NCBI GenBank assembly: GCA_900547815.1
Contig: URHY01000026.1
Coordinates: 1-25,261, forward strand
Reading direction: 5' to 3'
DNA length: 25,261 nucleotides
Origin: an uncultured Solobacterium sp.
GTDB taxonomy: Bacteria; Bacillota_I; Bacilli_A; Erysipelotrichales; Erysipelotrichaceae
Program-made: the position numbers and the translations under genes
Notes under the pieces: model-generated
The model's database searches: none
What the model was told of the DNA's origin: nothing
Seen by the model: the letters and a program-made list of their open reading frames with translations, nothing else
Shown here: positions 15,322 through 22,234 of the stretch, piece by piece
Layout of the letters: every line of letters starts with the position of its first letter
How positions within the stretch are numbered: the first letter of the stretch is position 1

Positions 15322-17100
15322 ATGATTACAGAAAGAATTTCAAAATTACGTGAGAAAATGAAGGAAAATAATGTACAAGCTTACATTGTTCCTACAAGTG
15401 ACTTCCATGAAACAGAATATGTTTGTGACTATTTCGCATGTCGTAAATATATGTCTGGATTTACAGGTAGTGCGGGAATTTTAGTTGTATTATTAGATAA
15501 AGCAGCACTATGGACAGATGGTCGTTACTTCATTCAGGCGGCAAATCAATTAAATGGAACAGGTATTGATTTGATGAAACAAGGTCAGCCTGGTGTACCT
15601 GAATTGGATGCGTATATTATTGAAAATCTAAAAGAAAATGATACAGTTGGATTTGATGGCCGTGTTATGAACACAAAGGATGCTTTGGCATATAAATCTG
15701 TCTTTGATCTAGTACGCTTGAATATGAATGTAAATCTAGACTTAGTTAATGATGTTTGGACAAATCGTCCTGAACTTCCTAGTACACCAACTTTCCATTA
15801 TTCAGAAAAATTCTCTGGTGAATCAATGGAAAGTAAGTTAGGTCGTTTGCGCGCCTATTTAAAAGAAACAAAAGTTGAATCTATCATCTTAACAAGTGTA
15901 GATCAGATTGCGTGGCTTTATAATTTAAGAGCACATGACATTCCTAATTTCCCAGTCGCATTGGCATATTCTATTGTTTCTTTGGATTCTGCATCTATTT
16001 ATATGGATGCGAGTCGTTTAGATGAATTAAGTAAAAAAGAGTTTGAAAAGAACAATGTAAAAGTATGTGCATATAACGATATCTATGCAGAAAGTAAAGA
16101 ATTAGAAAACACTGTTTTAATTGATCCATCAAGTGTGAATTATGCGATTGTATCAAATTTAAAGGCTAAAACAGTATTTAAGGAAAGTCCAATTATTTTA
16201 TGGAAAGCTTTAAAGAATGATACAGAGTTAAAGTGTACAAAGTGGGCACACATTAAAGATGGTGTTGCCGTAACAAAATTCATGTATTGGTTAAAGAAGA
16301 ACGCTGGTAAGATTGAAATGAGCGAAATGAGTATACAATCTAAATTACAAGTTCTTCGTAGTGAACAAGAAAACTATTTAGAAGATAGTTTTAATACGAT
16401 TTGTGCTTATAAAGAACATGCAGCGATGATGCACTATTCTTCAAAGCCTGAAACAAATGTAGATGTCACAAATGAGGGTATGCTTTTAATTGATAGTGGT
16501 GGGCAATATCTTGAGGGTACTACAGATATTACGCGTACTTTTGTCTTGGGTAAAATCAGTGAAGAGGAAAGGTATTGGTTTACAAAAGCTTTAAGAGGAC
16601 ACATTCGTCTATCTGATGCGCACTTCCTATTTGGATGTTCAGGATTAAACTTAGATATTCTTGCTCGCGGACCATTATGGGATCATGATATGGATTATCA
16701 ATGTGGTACAGGACATGGTGTAGGACACTTATTGAATGTACATGAATCTCCAAATGGCTTTAGATGGAAAGTGTTGCCACACCGTAATGAAATGTGTGTA
16801 TTAGATGAGGGTATGATTACTTCAAATGAACCAGGTGTGTATTGTGAAGGTAAGTTTGGTATTCGTCATGAAAATGAAATGGTTGTAGTTAAAGGAAATG
16901 TGAATAACTATGGACAGTTTATGCATTTTGAACCACTGACATTTGTACCATTTGATTTAGATGGTTTAGATGTAGATTTATTGACTAACGAAGAAAAGGC
17001 TTGGCTAAACAATTATCATAAAGAAGTATTTGAAAAAATCAGTCCATATTTGACAGCTGATGAATCAGAATGGTTGAAATCTGCTTGTAGATCTATTTAA
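15322..17100 (+). CDS. pepP: M24-family aminopeptidase P (Xaa-Pro aminopeptidase)
   Basis: This cytoplasmic metallopeptidase of 592 residues releases N-terminal residues before proline. It has the long three-domain architecture of eukaryote-like aminopeptidase P: two creatinase-type N-terminal domains (1 to about 310) and a C-terminal pita-bread catalytic domain. Metal ligands can be placed at D391 and D402 (LIDSGG and TTDITRT), H465 (GTGHGVGH), E503 (ITSNEPGVY) and E517 (IRHENE). A C-terminal extension follows, as in this subfamily. AGAAGGAT lies upstream. The stop overlaps the next start (TAATG), coupling it to the CpXC gene. The gene symbol is by function; naming varies between genomes. 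Confidence 0.93.
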   Translation: MITERISKLREKMKENNVQAYIVPTSDFHETEYVCDYFACRKYMSGFTGSAGILVVLLDKAALWTDGRYFIQAANQLNGTGIDLMKQGQPGVPELDAYIIENLKENDTVGFDGRVMNTKDALAYKSVFDLVRLNMNVNLDLVNDVWTNRPELPSTPTFHYSEKFSGESMESKLGRLRAYLKETKVESIILTSVDQIAWLYNLRAHDIPNFPVALAYSIVSLDSASIYMDASRLDELSKKEFEKNNVKVCAYNDIYAESKELENTVLIDPSSVNYAIVSNLKAKTVFKESPIILWKALKNDTELKCTKWAHIKDGVAVTKFMYWLKKNAGKIEMSEMSIQSKLQVLRSEQENYLEDSFNTICAYKEHAAMMHYSSKPETNVDVTNEGMLLIDSGGQYLEGTTDITRTFVLGKISEEERYWFTKALRGHIRLSDAHFLFGCSGLNLDILARGPLWDHDMDYQCGTGHGVGHLLNVHESPNGFRWKVLPHRNEMCVLDEGMITSNEPGVYCEGKFGIRHENEMVVVKGNVNNYGQFMHFEPLTFVPFDLDGLDVDLLTNEEKAWLNNYHKEVFEKISPYLTADESEWLKSACRSI

Positions 17101-17582
17101 TGAAAGAAAGAATGATACCAGTAACATGTCCACATTGTGGGCATGTTTTTGAGATAAAAAGAGATACAGTTGTGATAGCACAAATGGACATAGTCGCAAA
17201 AAAACGTTTGAATGATGGATCCTATTTTATGCATCAATGTCAGAATTGTAAGTCTATGTTTTATTTATATTATCCATTTATTTATCGAGATCCTAAAAAA
17301 AAGTTTGATCTTGTGCTAACTGAACAGAAGCATATTGACAATTTGAGTGAAGATGAACAAGTTGTGTTGTGTCATAGTGTTTCACAATTTCTTTTGGCCT
17401 TTAAAATCTATGATCAAAGTTTAAATCCAAAAATGGTTTTAACGAAAAAGAATTTATTGGAAAATAAGTTAGGTCGAAGTATTAAATTTGATTATTTTGA
17501 TGCGAAAAATCATTGTCTTTGGTTTGAAGACGTAGCTGTATCTTTATCAGAAAAAGAATGTAAAGAGATTCTTATTTTGTAG
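17100..17582 (+). CDS. CpXC-domain putative zinc-binding protein
   Basis: This 160-residue protein begins with VTCPHCGH (C10, C13) and has a second pair in HQCQNCK (C47, C50), the four-cysteine pattern of the CpXC domain family, which probably binds zinc. The remaining 100 residues are unassigned. Its function is unknown. The ATG overlaps the pepP stop codon by one base and has no separate clear ribosome binding site, so it depends on translational coupling. The galE promoter begins inside its last codons. Confidence 0.8.
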   Translation: MKERMIPVTCPHCGHVFEIKRDTVVIAQMDIVAKKRLNDGSYFMHQCQNCKSMFYLYYPFIYRDPKKKFDLVLTEQKHIDNLSEDEQVVLCHSVSQFLLAFKIYDQSLNPKMVLTKKNLLENKLGRSIKFDYFDAKNHCLWFEDVAVSLSEKECKEILIL

Positions 17583-17604
17583 ACTAAGTAAAATAGGGTA
17601 TAAT
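17577..17604 (+). promoter_or_regulatory. Promoter of galE-trpS-cupin genes
   Basis: TTGTAG (17577-17582) and a perfect TATAAT (17599-17604) are 16 bases apart, giving a start near 17611. The -35 overlaps the stop of the CpXC gene. Confidence 0.75.
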
Positions 17605-17629
17605 AGCAGATAGAAACGAGGTATTACAT

Positions 17630-18631
17630 ATGAATATTTTAATTGCGGGTGGTGCCGGATATATCGGTAGTCATATTTGTGTTGAATTATTAGAAAGTGG
17701 TCATGATGTTGTTGTAATCGATGATTTCTCAAATTCTAAACCAGAAGTATTGGATTCAATCTATAAGATTACAGGAAAACATGTTAAGTTTTATGAATTT
17801 AATGTATTAGATGAAGAAAAGACGGAGTCTGTATTTAAGGAAAATAAATTGGATGCGGTGATTCATTGTTGCGCATTTAAGGCAGTTGGTGAAAGTGTTC
17901 AAAAACCAATTGAGTATTATACAAATAACTTGATGACAACTTTAATTGTTGCCAAGATGATGAAGAAATATCATGTGCCAAGTATTGTATTTAGTTCAAG
18001 TGCTACTGTTTATGGAGATCCTGAAGTCGTTCCTTTAACAGAAGACTGCAAGCTAGGTGTTACGACAAATCCATATGGTGCAACTAAGGCTATGATGGAA
18101 AGAATCTTAACGGATGTGCAGTTTGCCAATCCAGAAATGAGTGTAACGTTACTTCGTTATTTCAATCCAATTGGAGCGCATGAATCGGGTTTGATTGGAG
18201 AAAATCCAAAGGGAATTCCAAATAACTTGATGCCTTATATTATGAAGGTGGCTACTGGTGAGCTTCCAGAACTTGGTGTATTTGGTGATGATTATGATAC
18301 ACCAGATGGAACAGGGGTTCGTGACTATATTCATGTAGTCGACTTGGCAAAGGGTCATGTACTAGCGATTGAAAAATACAATACGCCAGGTGTTCATATT
18401 TGTAACTTGGGAACAGGAAAAGGCTATAGTGTATTAGATATTGTACATGCTTTTGAAAGAGTAAATGGAATCAAGATTCCTTATGTGATCAAGCCTAGAC
18501 GTCCTGGTGATATTGCGACATGTTATGCAGATCCTACAAGAGCTAAAGAACAGCTTGGCTGGGTAGCTGAAAAGAATCTAGATGATATGTGTAGAGATAC
18601 ATGGAATTTTGCGAAAAAGCAATTATTGTAG
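17630..18631 (+). CDS. galE: UDP-glucose 4-epimerase
   Basis: GalE interconverts UDP-glucose and UDP-galactose, the last step of the Leloir pathway and the source of UDP-galactose for surface glycans. The 333-residue protein is an extended short-chain dehydrogenase: the NAD-binding GGAGYIGSH motif is at 7-15, SSSATVYG supplies the catalytic Ser near 124, and NPYGATK gives Y149 and K153, the same numbering as the E. coli enzyme. RYFNPIGAHESG, GVRDYIHVVDLA and RRPGDIA are also present. GAGG at 17618-17621 lies before the ATG. It is 12 bases from trpS, so cotranscribed. LacZ in the same window would supply galactose. Confidence 0.96.
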   Translation: MNILIAGGAGYIGSHICVELLESGHDVVVIDDFSNSKPEVLDSIYKITGKHVKFYEFNVLDEEKTESVFKENKLDAVIHCCAFKAVGESVQKPIEYYTNNLMTTLIVAKMMKKYHVPSIVFSSSATVYGDPEVVPLTEDCKLGVTTNPYGATKAMMERILTDVQFANPEMSVTLLRYFNPIGAHESGLIGENPKGIPNNLMPYIMKVATGELPELGVFGDDYDTPDGTGVRDYIHVVDLAKGHVLAIEKYNTPGVHICNLGTGKGYSVLDIVHAFERVNGIKIPYVIKPRRPGDIATCYADPTRAKEQLGWVAEKNLDDMCRDTWNFAKKQLL

Positions 18632-18643
18632 TGTGAGGTATTT

Positions 18644-19702
18644 ATGGCAAAAATTATTTTAACGGGAGATCGTCCCACAGGAAAACTACATATTGGACAT
18701 TATGTTGGGTCATTGAGAAATCGTGTCCTTTTACAAAATTCTGGGGAGTTCGATGAAATTTATATTATGATTGCGGATGCACAGGCGTTGACAGATAACT
18801 TTGATAATCCAGATAAGGTGCGTGAAAATATTTTAGAGGTTGCCTTAGATTATTTGGCTTGTGGTATTGATCCAAGTAAGACAACGATTTTCATTCAGTC
18901 TGAGATTTCTCAATTAACAGAATTGACTTTCTATTATATGAACCTAGTCTCAGTTAGTCGTCTTCAGAGAAATCCAACGGTAAAAGCAGAAATCAAAATG
19001 CGTGGATTTGATTCGAGTATTCCTGTTGGTTTCCAATGTTATCCAATTTCACAGGCAGCTGATATAACTGCATTTAAGGCAACGACAGTACCTGCAGGAG
19101 AAGATCAAATGCCAATGATTGAGCAGACTCAGGAAATCGTTCATAAATTCAATTCGATTTATGGTGAAACTTTGGTTGAACCAAAAATCTTATTGCCACA
19201 AAACTGTGCTTGTTTAAGACTTCCTGGTACAGATGGTAAGGCGAAGATGTCTAAATCATTAGGTAACTGTATTTATTTGTCAGATGATGCAGAAACAATT
19301 AAAAAGAAAGTTATGAGCATGTATACAGATCCAGATCATATCAAGGTAAGTGATCCTGGTAAGATTGAAGGAAACTGTGTATTTACATATTTAGATGCAT
19401 TCTGCAAGCCAGAACATTTTAAAAAGTATTTACCAGAATATGAAAACTTGGATGCATTAAAAGCACACTATCAACGTGGTGGATTAGGAGATGTTAAAGT
19501 GAAACGTTTCTTGAATAGTGTTATGCAAGAAGAGTTGAGTCCAATTCGTGAAAGAAGACTGGAATGGGAAGCTAAACTTCCAGAAGTTGTAAAAATCTTA
19601 GAAGAAGGTACTAAAAAGGCTTACGCAACAGCTCAAAAGACGTTGGATGAAGTTAAATCAAGTATGAAAATCAATTATTTTAAAGATAATTCTTTGATTT
19701 AG
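18644..19702 (+). CDS. trpS: Tryptophanyl-tRNA synthetase
   Basis: This is a class I synthetase that charges tRNA-Trp, with 352 residues, close to the family norm. The TGDRPTGKLHIGHYVGSL start contains the HIGH motif, and GKAKMSKSLGN contains KMSKS at 201-205. The block AGEDQMPMIEQTQEI matches the dimer/active-site region. It is tightly linked to galE, 12 bases downstream with GTGAGG as ribosome binding site, and 10 bases before the cupin gene. No T-box leader precedes it, because it is read from the galE promoter; that is unusual for a Firmicute synthetase. Confidence 0.96.
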   Translation: MAKIILTGDRPTGKLHIGHYVGSLRNRVLLQNSGEFDEIYIMIADAQALTDNFDNPDKVRENILEVALDYLACGIDPSKTTIFIQSEISQLTELTFYYMNLVSVSRLQRNPTVKAEIKMRGFDSSIPVGFQCYPISQAADITAFKATTVPAGEDQMPMIEQTQEIVHKFNSIYGETLVEPKILLPQNCACLRLPGTDGKAKMSKSLGNCIYLSDDAETIKKKVMSMYTDPDHIKVSDPGKIEGNCVFTYLDAFCKPEHFKKYLPEYENLDALKAHYQRGGLGDVKVKRFLNSVMQEELSPIRERRLEWEAKLPEVVKILEEGTKKAYATAQKTLDEVKSSMKINYFKDNSLI

Positions 19703-19712
19703 GGGATAGATT

Positions 19713-20057
19713 ATGGTAATTGTAGAAAAAGAAAATTTTATGGGTGGTACTGGTGTAGCACATTTTGAACATATCATGACTGCAGATGAAATGCATGGTA
19801 TGAATCGTGTTTATGCCAAGGTTACTTTAAAAAAGGGATGTAGTGTTGGTTATCATGTGCATGATGGAGATGGAGAAGATTACTTTGTCCTTTCTGGAAT
19901 AGCTACTTTGGATGATAATCATGAAAGAACGTTGTATTTAAAGCCAGGTGAACATTATTTTACACCGAGTGGCAAGGGTCATAGTATCGCAAATGAGCAG
20001 GATGAAGACCTTGTATTTATGGCTCTCATTATTTATAATAATGAACAAAAATTATAA
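19713..20057 (+). CDS. Small cupin-domain protein
   Basis: This is a 114-residue single cupin barrel. The metal-binding pattern is intact: GYHVHDGDGED gives H48, H50 and E55, and GKGHSIANE gives H90. PGEHYFTPSG is the usual second-motif lead. Small cupins bind sugars or metabolites or act as simple isomerases and oxygenases; no specific activity can be assigned. It follows trpS by 10 bases with AGGGGAT as ribosome binding site, so it is the last gene of the galE transcript. No clear terminator follows directly; the next hairpin with a T run is at 20222. Confidence 0.9.
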   Translation: MVIVEKENFMGGTGVAHFEHIMTADEMHGMNRVYAKVTLKKGCSVGYHVHDGDGEDYFVLSGIATLDDNHERTLYLKPGEHYFTPSGKGHSIANEQDEDLVFMALIIYNNEQKL

Positions 20058-20118
20058 ACAGATTACTAATTTGTGCAAACATAATAAACAAAATTGATAT
20101 ATAATACTATTGGTTTTG

Positions 20119-20132
20119 TGAAAGCGTTTTCG
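20119..20132 (+). promoter_or_regulatory. cre-like operator (CcpA/LacI-family type)
   Basis: TGAAAGCGTTTTCG matches the catabolite-responsive element pattern (TGWAANCGNTNWCA) except at the last position, and has the central CG typical of LacI-family sites. It lies between two -10 like boxes (20100-20105 and 20153-20158) and overlaps the possible -35 of the second. Binding there would be expected to repress. No protein gene begins directly downstream. Confidence 0.6.
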
Positions 20133-20158
20133 CACATAAAACTGTTTCTCTCTATAAT
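20129..20158 (+). promoter_or_regulatory. Candidate promoter overlapping the cre-like site
   Basis: A perfect TATAAT lies at 20153-20158. TTCGCA (20129-20134), 18 bases upstream, is a 4-of-6 match to a -35 and overlaps the operator. A start near 20165 would give a transcript of about 85 bases ending at the terminator at 20222-20249. Confidence 0.45.
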
Positions 20159-20164
20159 ATTTCT

Positions 20165-20249
20165 GTGAGAAATAATCCGTCAATATATTCTCTTAAATCG
20201 CGACTTAGTAGAGGATGCTTGAAGAGCAGGATTGCGCCCTGCTCTTTTT
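20165..20249 (+). ncRNA. Candidate small RNA A
   Basis: A short transcript is implied by an upstream -10 box and a strong terminator, with no reading frame with a ribosome binding site in between. It could fold a first helix (GAGAA near 20168 with TTCTC near 20186). I do not recognise a known riboswitch or housekeeping RNA. It could instead be the 3' untranslated region of the galE-trpS-cupin transcript. Confidence 0.35.
20222..20249 (+). terminator. Intrinsic terminator
   Basis: AAGAGCAGG (20222-20230) pairs with CCTGCTCTT (20238-20246) around a seven-base loop, followed by T residues. It ends candidate RNA A and any readthrough from the cupin gene. Confidence 0.88.
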
Positions 20250-20278
20250 AGTTAAAATTTTGTATTTTAACTAAAAAG
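20244..20278. repeat. Perfect 14-bp inverted repeat overlapping the terminator tail
   Basis: CTTTTTAGTTAAAA (20244-20257) and TTTTAACTAAAAAG (20265-20278) are exact reverse complements with a seven-base spacer. The left arm uses the last bases and T tail of the preceding terminator, so the two hairpins compete. No T run follows on either strand. Confidence 0.8.
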
Positions 20279-20282
20279 TATA

Positions 20283-20311
20283 AAGACAAATCGTTATTAT
20301 TTGACTATAAT
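20283..20311 (+). promoter_or_regulatory. Candidate promoter of small RNA B
   Basis: AAGACA (20283-20288, four of six) and a perfect TATAAT (20306-20311) are 17 bases apart. The start would be near 20318. Confidence 0.5.
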
Positions 20312-20317
20312 ATAAAT

Positions 20318-20396
20318 GTATTAGGGCAATACATGAAACTTCCTTTCTATTTTAAAACTATGGGAATGCGACAAGATTTTGAGTCTTGTCGTTTTT
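20318..20396 (+). ncRNA. Candidate small RNA B or leader of the S66 peptidase gene
   Basis: This transcript of about 79 bases is bounded by a candidate promoter and an intrinsic terminator (stem 20369-20376 with 20384-20391, T run 20392-20396). Near its 5' end TGTATT and AATACA can form a hairpin (about 20317-20333). Its position upstream of a peptidase gene fits either an attenuating leader or an independent small RNA. I could not match it to a known riboswitch class. Confidence 0.35.
20369..20396 (+). terminator. Intrinsic terminator before the S66 peptidase gene
   Basis: CGACAAGA (20369-20376) pairs with TCTTGTCG (20384-20391) around TTTTGAG, followed by five T residues. The loop and right arm also carry the -35 of the next promoter. 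Confidence 0.85.
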
Positions 20397-20406
20397 CCAT
20401 TATAAT
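20379..20406 (+). promoter_or_regulatory. Promoter of the S66 peptidase gene, nested in a terminator
   Basis: TTGAGT (20379-20384) and a perfect TATAAT (20401-20406) are 16 bases apart, giving a start near 20413 at the ribosome binding site. The -35 lies in the loop of the terminator hairpin. Confidence 0.6.
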
Positions 20407-20425
20407 AGGAATGGAGGTTTTTTTT

Positions 20426-21406
20426 ATGAAATATCCTAGGTTTTTAAATGTGAATAATAATACGATTGGCGTATGTGCTATGTCGAGTGGTGTAGGACAT
20501 AAGCTAGATAGTTTTGATGAGTCTATAAAGTATATAAAAAGTCATGGTTTTAATGTGATTGAAACAAACAGTGTAAGAAATGATAGTGAACCTAGTTGTG
20601 ATGCATTCACTCGTGTTACTGAATTGAACTCATTAGTTAATGATTCAAATGTAGATGCCATATGGCTAGCTGCGGGTGGTGATTTTCAATTTGAAACGTT
20701 GCCATATCTTGATTTTGATTTGATTGAAAAGAATCCAAAGTGGTATTTGGGTGCGAGTGATCCAACAAATTTATTATTTCCAATAACATGTAAGTGTGAT
20801 TTGGCTACTTTATATGGATTTAATGCGGGTAGCTTTGATGAATTTGGAATCAATGAATATTCAGATTTATGTATTGAATTTTTAAAAGGGAAAAATAACG
20901 TTCTTCATTCAAGTTCACTACATCAGGATGTTGATTTTTATAATGATGGTGCACCCATCCTTAATACAAAGACAGAGTATGTAGGTAGTTGTGATGCAAA
21001 AGGTAGGCTTTTAGGAGGGTGTTTTGAGAGTATCAATGATATGGCAGGTACGCCCTATGATTTTGTAGAAGAATTTAATGAACGTTATAAATTGGATGGC
21101 ATTATTTGGTTTTTTGATATTTTTTCAATGAATTCATGTGATGTATATCGTGCTTTATTGAAAATGAAATATATGGGTTATTTTAAATATACAAAGGCTA
21201 TTTTAGTGGGTCGTGTATTATTTAAGAATGTTTCGGATTTGATTGGGTATGAGCAGGCATTTAAAAAGGCTTTACCAGATATAGATGTTGTACTTAAGAT
21301 GGACATTGGACATACCTATCCGCATATGTATGTGGTGAATGGTGCCATGGCTAAAGTTAAGGCTCATGATGGTTGTGGTAGTATTCACTATGAAATAAAA
21401 GAGTAA
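20426..21406 (+). CDS. S66-family serine carboxypeptidase (LD-carboxypeptidase/MccF type)
   Basis: This is a 326-residue S66 peptidase. LD-carboxypeptidases trim muropeptides during cell wall recycling, while MccF-type relatives cleave peptide-nucleotide antibiotics; the sequence does not decide between them. The triad can be placed at S111 (GASDPTN, where many homologues have GYSD), E201 (GGCFESIND) and H296 (GHTYPH). AAGGDFQFETLPYLD and LVGRVLF blocks are also present. The frame is open back to 20333, but ATG 20426 is chosen: it follows GGAGG (20413-20417) and begins just upstream of the conserved N-terminal IGVCAMSSG. Its own promoter and a preceding terminator suggest independent regulation. 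Confidence 0.88.
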   Translation: MKYPRFLNVNNNTIGVCAMSSGVGHKLDSFDESIKYIKSHGFNVIETNSVRNDSEPSCDAFTRVTELNSLVNDSNVDAIWLAAGGDFQFETLPYLDFDLIEKNPKWYLGASDPTNLLFPITCKCDLATLYGFNAGSFDEFGINEYSDLCIEFLKGKNNVLHSSSLHQDVDFYNDGAPILNTKTEYVGSCDAKGRLLGGCFESINDMAGTPYDFVEEFNERYKLDGIIWFFDIFSMNSCDVYRALLKMKYMGYFKYTKAILVGRVLFKNVSDLIGYEQAFKKALPDIDVVLKMDIGHTYPHMYVVNGAMAKVKAHDGCGSIHYEIKE

Positions 21407-21407
21407 C

Positions 21408-21422
21408 TTAACAATTTGTTAA
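21408..21422. repeat. 15-bp palindrome after the S66 gene
   Basis: TTAACAA and TTGTTAA flank a single T, two bases after the stop codon. It has no T run or G-C pairs, so it is not a terminator. It could be an operator for the decayed gene downstream. Confidence 0.4.
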
Positions 21423-21440
21423 TATCTTATATTTTGAGAG

Positions 21441-21474
21441 TGACCTTCTTATAATGTGTGTTGTAAGAAGGTCA
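21441..21474. repeat. 11-bp inverted repeat, terminator or operator
   Basis: TGACCTTCTTA (21441-21451) and TAAGAAGGTCA (21464-21474) are exact complements with a 12-base spacer. A TATAAT (21450-21455) straddles the left arm, and the right arm holds the AAGAAGG ribosome binding site of the decayed oxidase gene. It may terminate the S66 transcript or have controlled the oxidase gene, by operator or by hiding its ribosome binding site. Confidence 0.5.
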
Positions 21475-21479
21475 TTTGT

Positions 21480-21832
21480 ATGATGAATGATAATGAAAAA
21501 AAGTATTAGAGAATAGTAATTGGGATTTGGCTACTTGTTTGAATGGAAAGCCAAATGTTGTTTTAGTGGCATTTAAGAGTATTTCAAAATCCGATGAGTT
21601 GTTGATTGGATAGGTATTCTTGGAAACAACGTTAAAAATGTTTTGGAAAATAATGGTGAGATTGCGATTAGTGCATATGATGCTTCTAGTTTAGAGGGAT
21701 ATTAAATTCAGGGCAAGGCAAAGTATGTGACTGAAGGTGAAATTGTAGATATGTTTAAAGGTGCAGCAACAGCTAAGGGTGCATCGTATCATTGTAACAA
21801 CGCCTGGTGCAGAAAATAAGAGTGTGTTGTAG
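21480..21832 (+). pseudogene. Decayed pyridoxamine 5'-phosphate oxidase-like flavoprotein gene
   Basis: Two adjacent ATGs (21480, 21483) follow AAGAAGG. The first codons MNDNEKK run into a stop, but shifting frame by one at the A run 21496-21502 gives VLENSNWDLATCLNGKPNVV, then NGEIAISAYDAS, IQGKAKYVTEGEIVDMFKG and, after another shift near 21784, VTTPGAENKSVL. These blocks look like a short pyridoxamine-phosphate-oxidase-like (split-barrel FMN-binding) protein of about 115 residues. Lesions: a one-base loss in the A run, TAG at 21610, TAA at 21703, and a one-base gain near 21784. Four separate defects in otherwise readable sequence mean a true pseudogene rather than a sequencing error. Confidence 0.8.
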
Positions 21833-21856
21833 GTACCTATTAAATTTAATAGGTAC
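21833..21856. repeat. Perfect 24-bp palindrome
   Basis: GTACCTATTAAA (21833-21844) is followed at once by its exact reverse complement TTTAATAGGTAC (21845-21856). It lies between the decayed oxidase gene and the decayed HxlR gene, directly after the former's stop. No T run follows, so an operator, perhaps of the lost HxlR regulator, is more likely than a terminator. Confidence 0.75.
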
Positions 21857-21900
21857 TTGAAGAATAAAAGAGTTCTTGTTTAATTTCTCTGGGTTATAAC

Positions 21901-22164
21901 ATGTATAAACCAAAATTAGAAAAGGATATTCGTTGTCCTTTGGAGTATGGACTGGATATATTTTAAGGTAAGTGGAATTCTCGTATTATTTGTGTATTGG
22001 CCAACAAAAAAACTTTACGCTATACTTTGCTTCGTAAAGAAATGGTGAATATTACGTATGTTGTTCTTGCGCCGACATTAAAGCATTTGATTTCAAATGG
22101 TATTATTGAACGTAAATCATAGGATGAGATTTTGCCTCTTGTTTTCTTACATATCTTTAGATGG
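21901..22164 (+). pseudogene. Decayed HxlR-family transcriptional regulator gene
   Basis: From ATG 21901 the frame reads MYKPKLEKDIRCPLEYGLDIF, TAA (21964-21966), GKWNSRIICVLANKKTLRYT, then LLRKEMVNIT, LKHLISNGIIERKS, TAG (22120-22122) and DEILP before a final stop at 22162-22164. This is the HxlR winged-helix pattern: the N-terminal Cys in CPLEYGLDIFGGKW and the helix-turn-helix ending ERKSYDEIPPRVEYSLT. The GG before KW has become a stop plus G, a Tyr codon (TAT) has become TAG, and the C-terminal third has lost similarity. HxlR regulators often sit beside the flavin or oxidoreductase genes they control, which matches the decayed neighbour. From 22165 to 22203 I see nothing. Confidence 0.82.
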
Positions 22165-22203
22165 CATTAGCGGATGTGTTTTCTTTGTATGTATAGTAAG
22201 CGC

Positions 22204-22234
22204 CAAATAAAAAGAAGGAAATCAATCCTTCTTT
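22204..22234 (-). terminator. Intrinsic terminator of lacZ, overlapping its stop codon
   Basis: On the minus strand AAAGAAGGA pairs with TCCTTCTTT (plus-strand arms 22226-22234 and 22211-22219) around six bases that include part of the TGA stop, followed by a T-rich tail. Confidence 0.85.

Noticed and set aside
20312..20396. preQ1 riboswitch
   Set aside because: An AAAACTA-like tail is present, but the required preceding stem with its C-rich loop is not, and the downstream gene is not in the queuosine pathway.
20333..20425. Longer N-terminus of the S66 peptidase
   Set aside because: It would be translated through a terminator hairpin and the promoter; GGAGG and family alignment favour ATG 20426.
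21480..22164. Stop-codon reassignment explaining the internal TAG and TAA codons
   Set aside because: All other genes use TAA, TAG and TGA normally as stops, and frameshifts are also present here.
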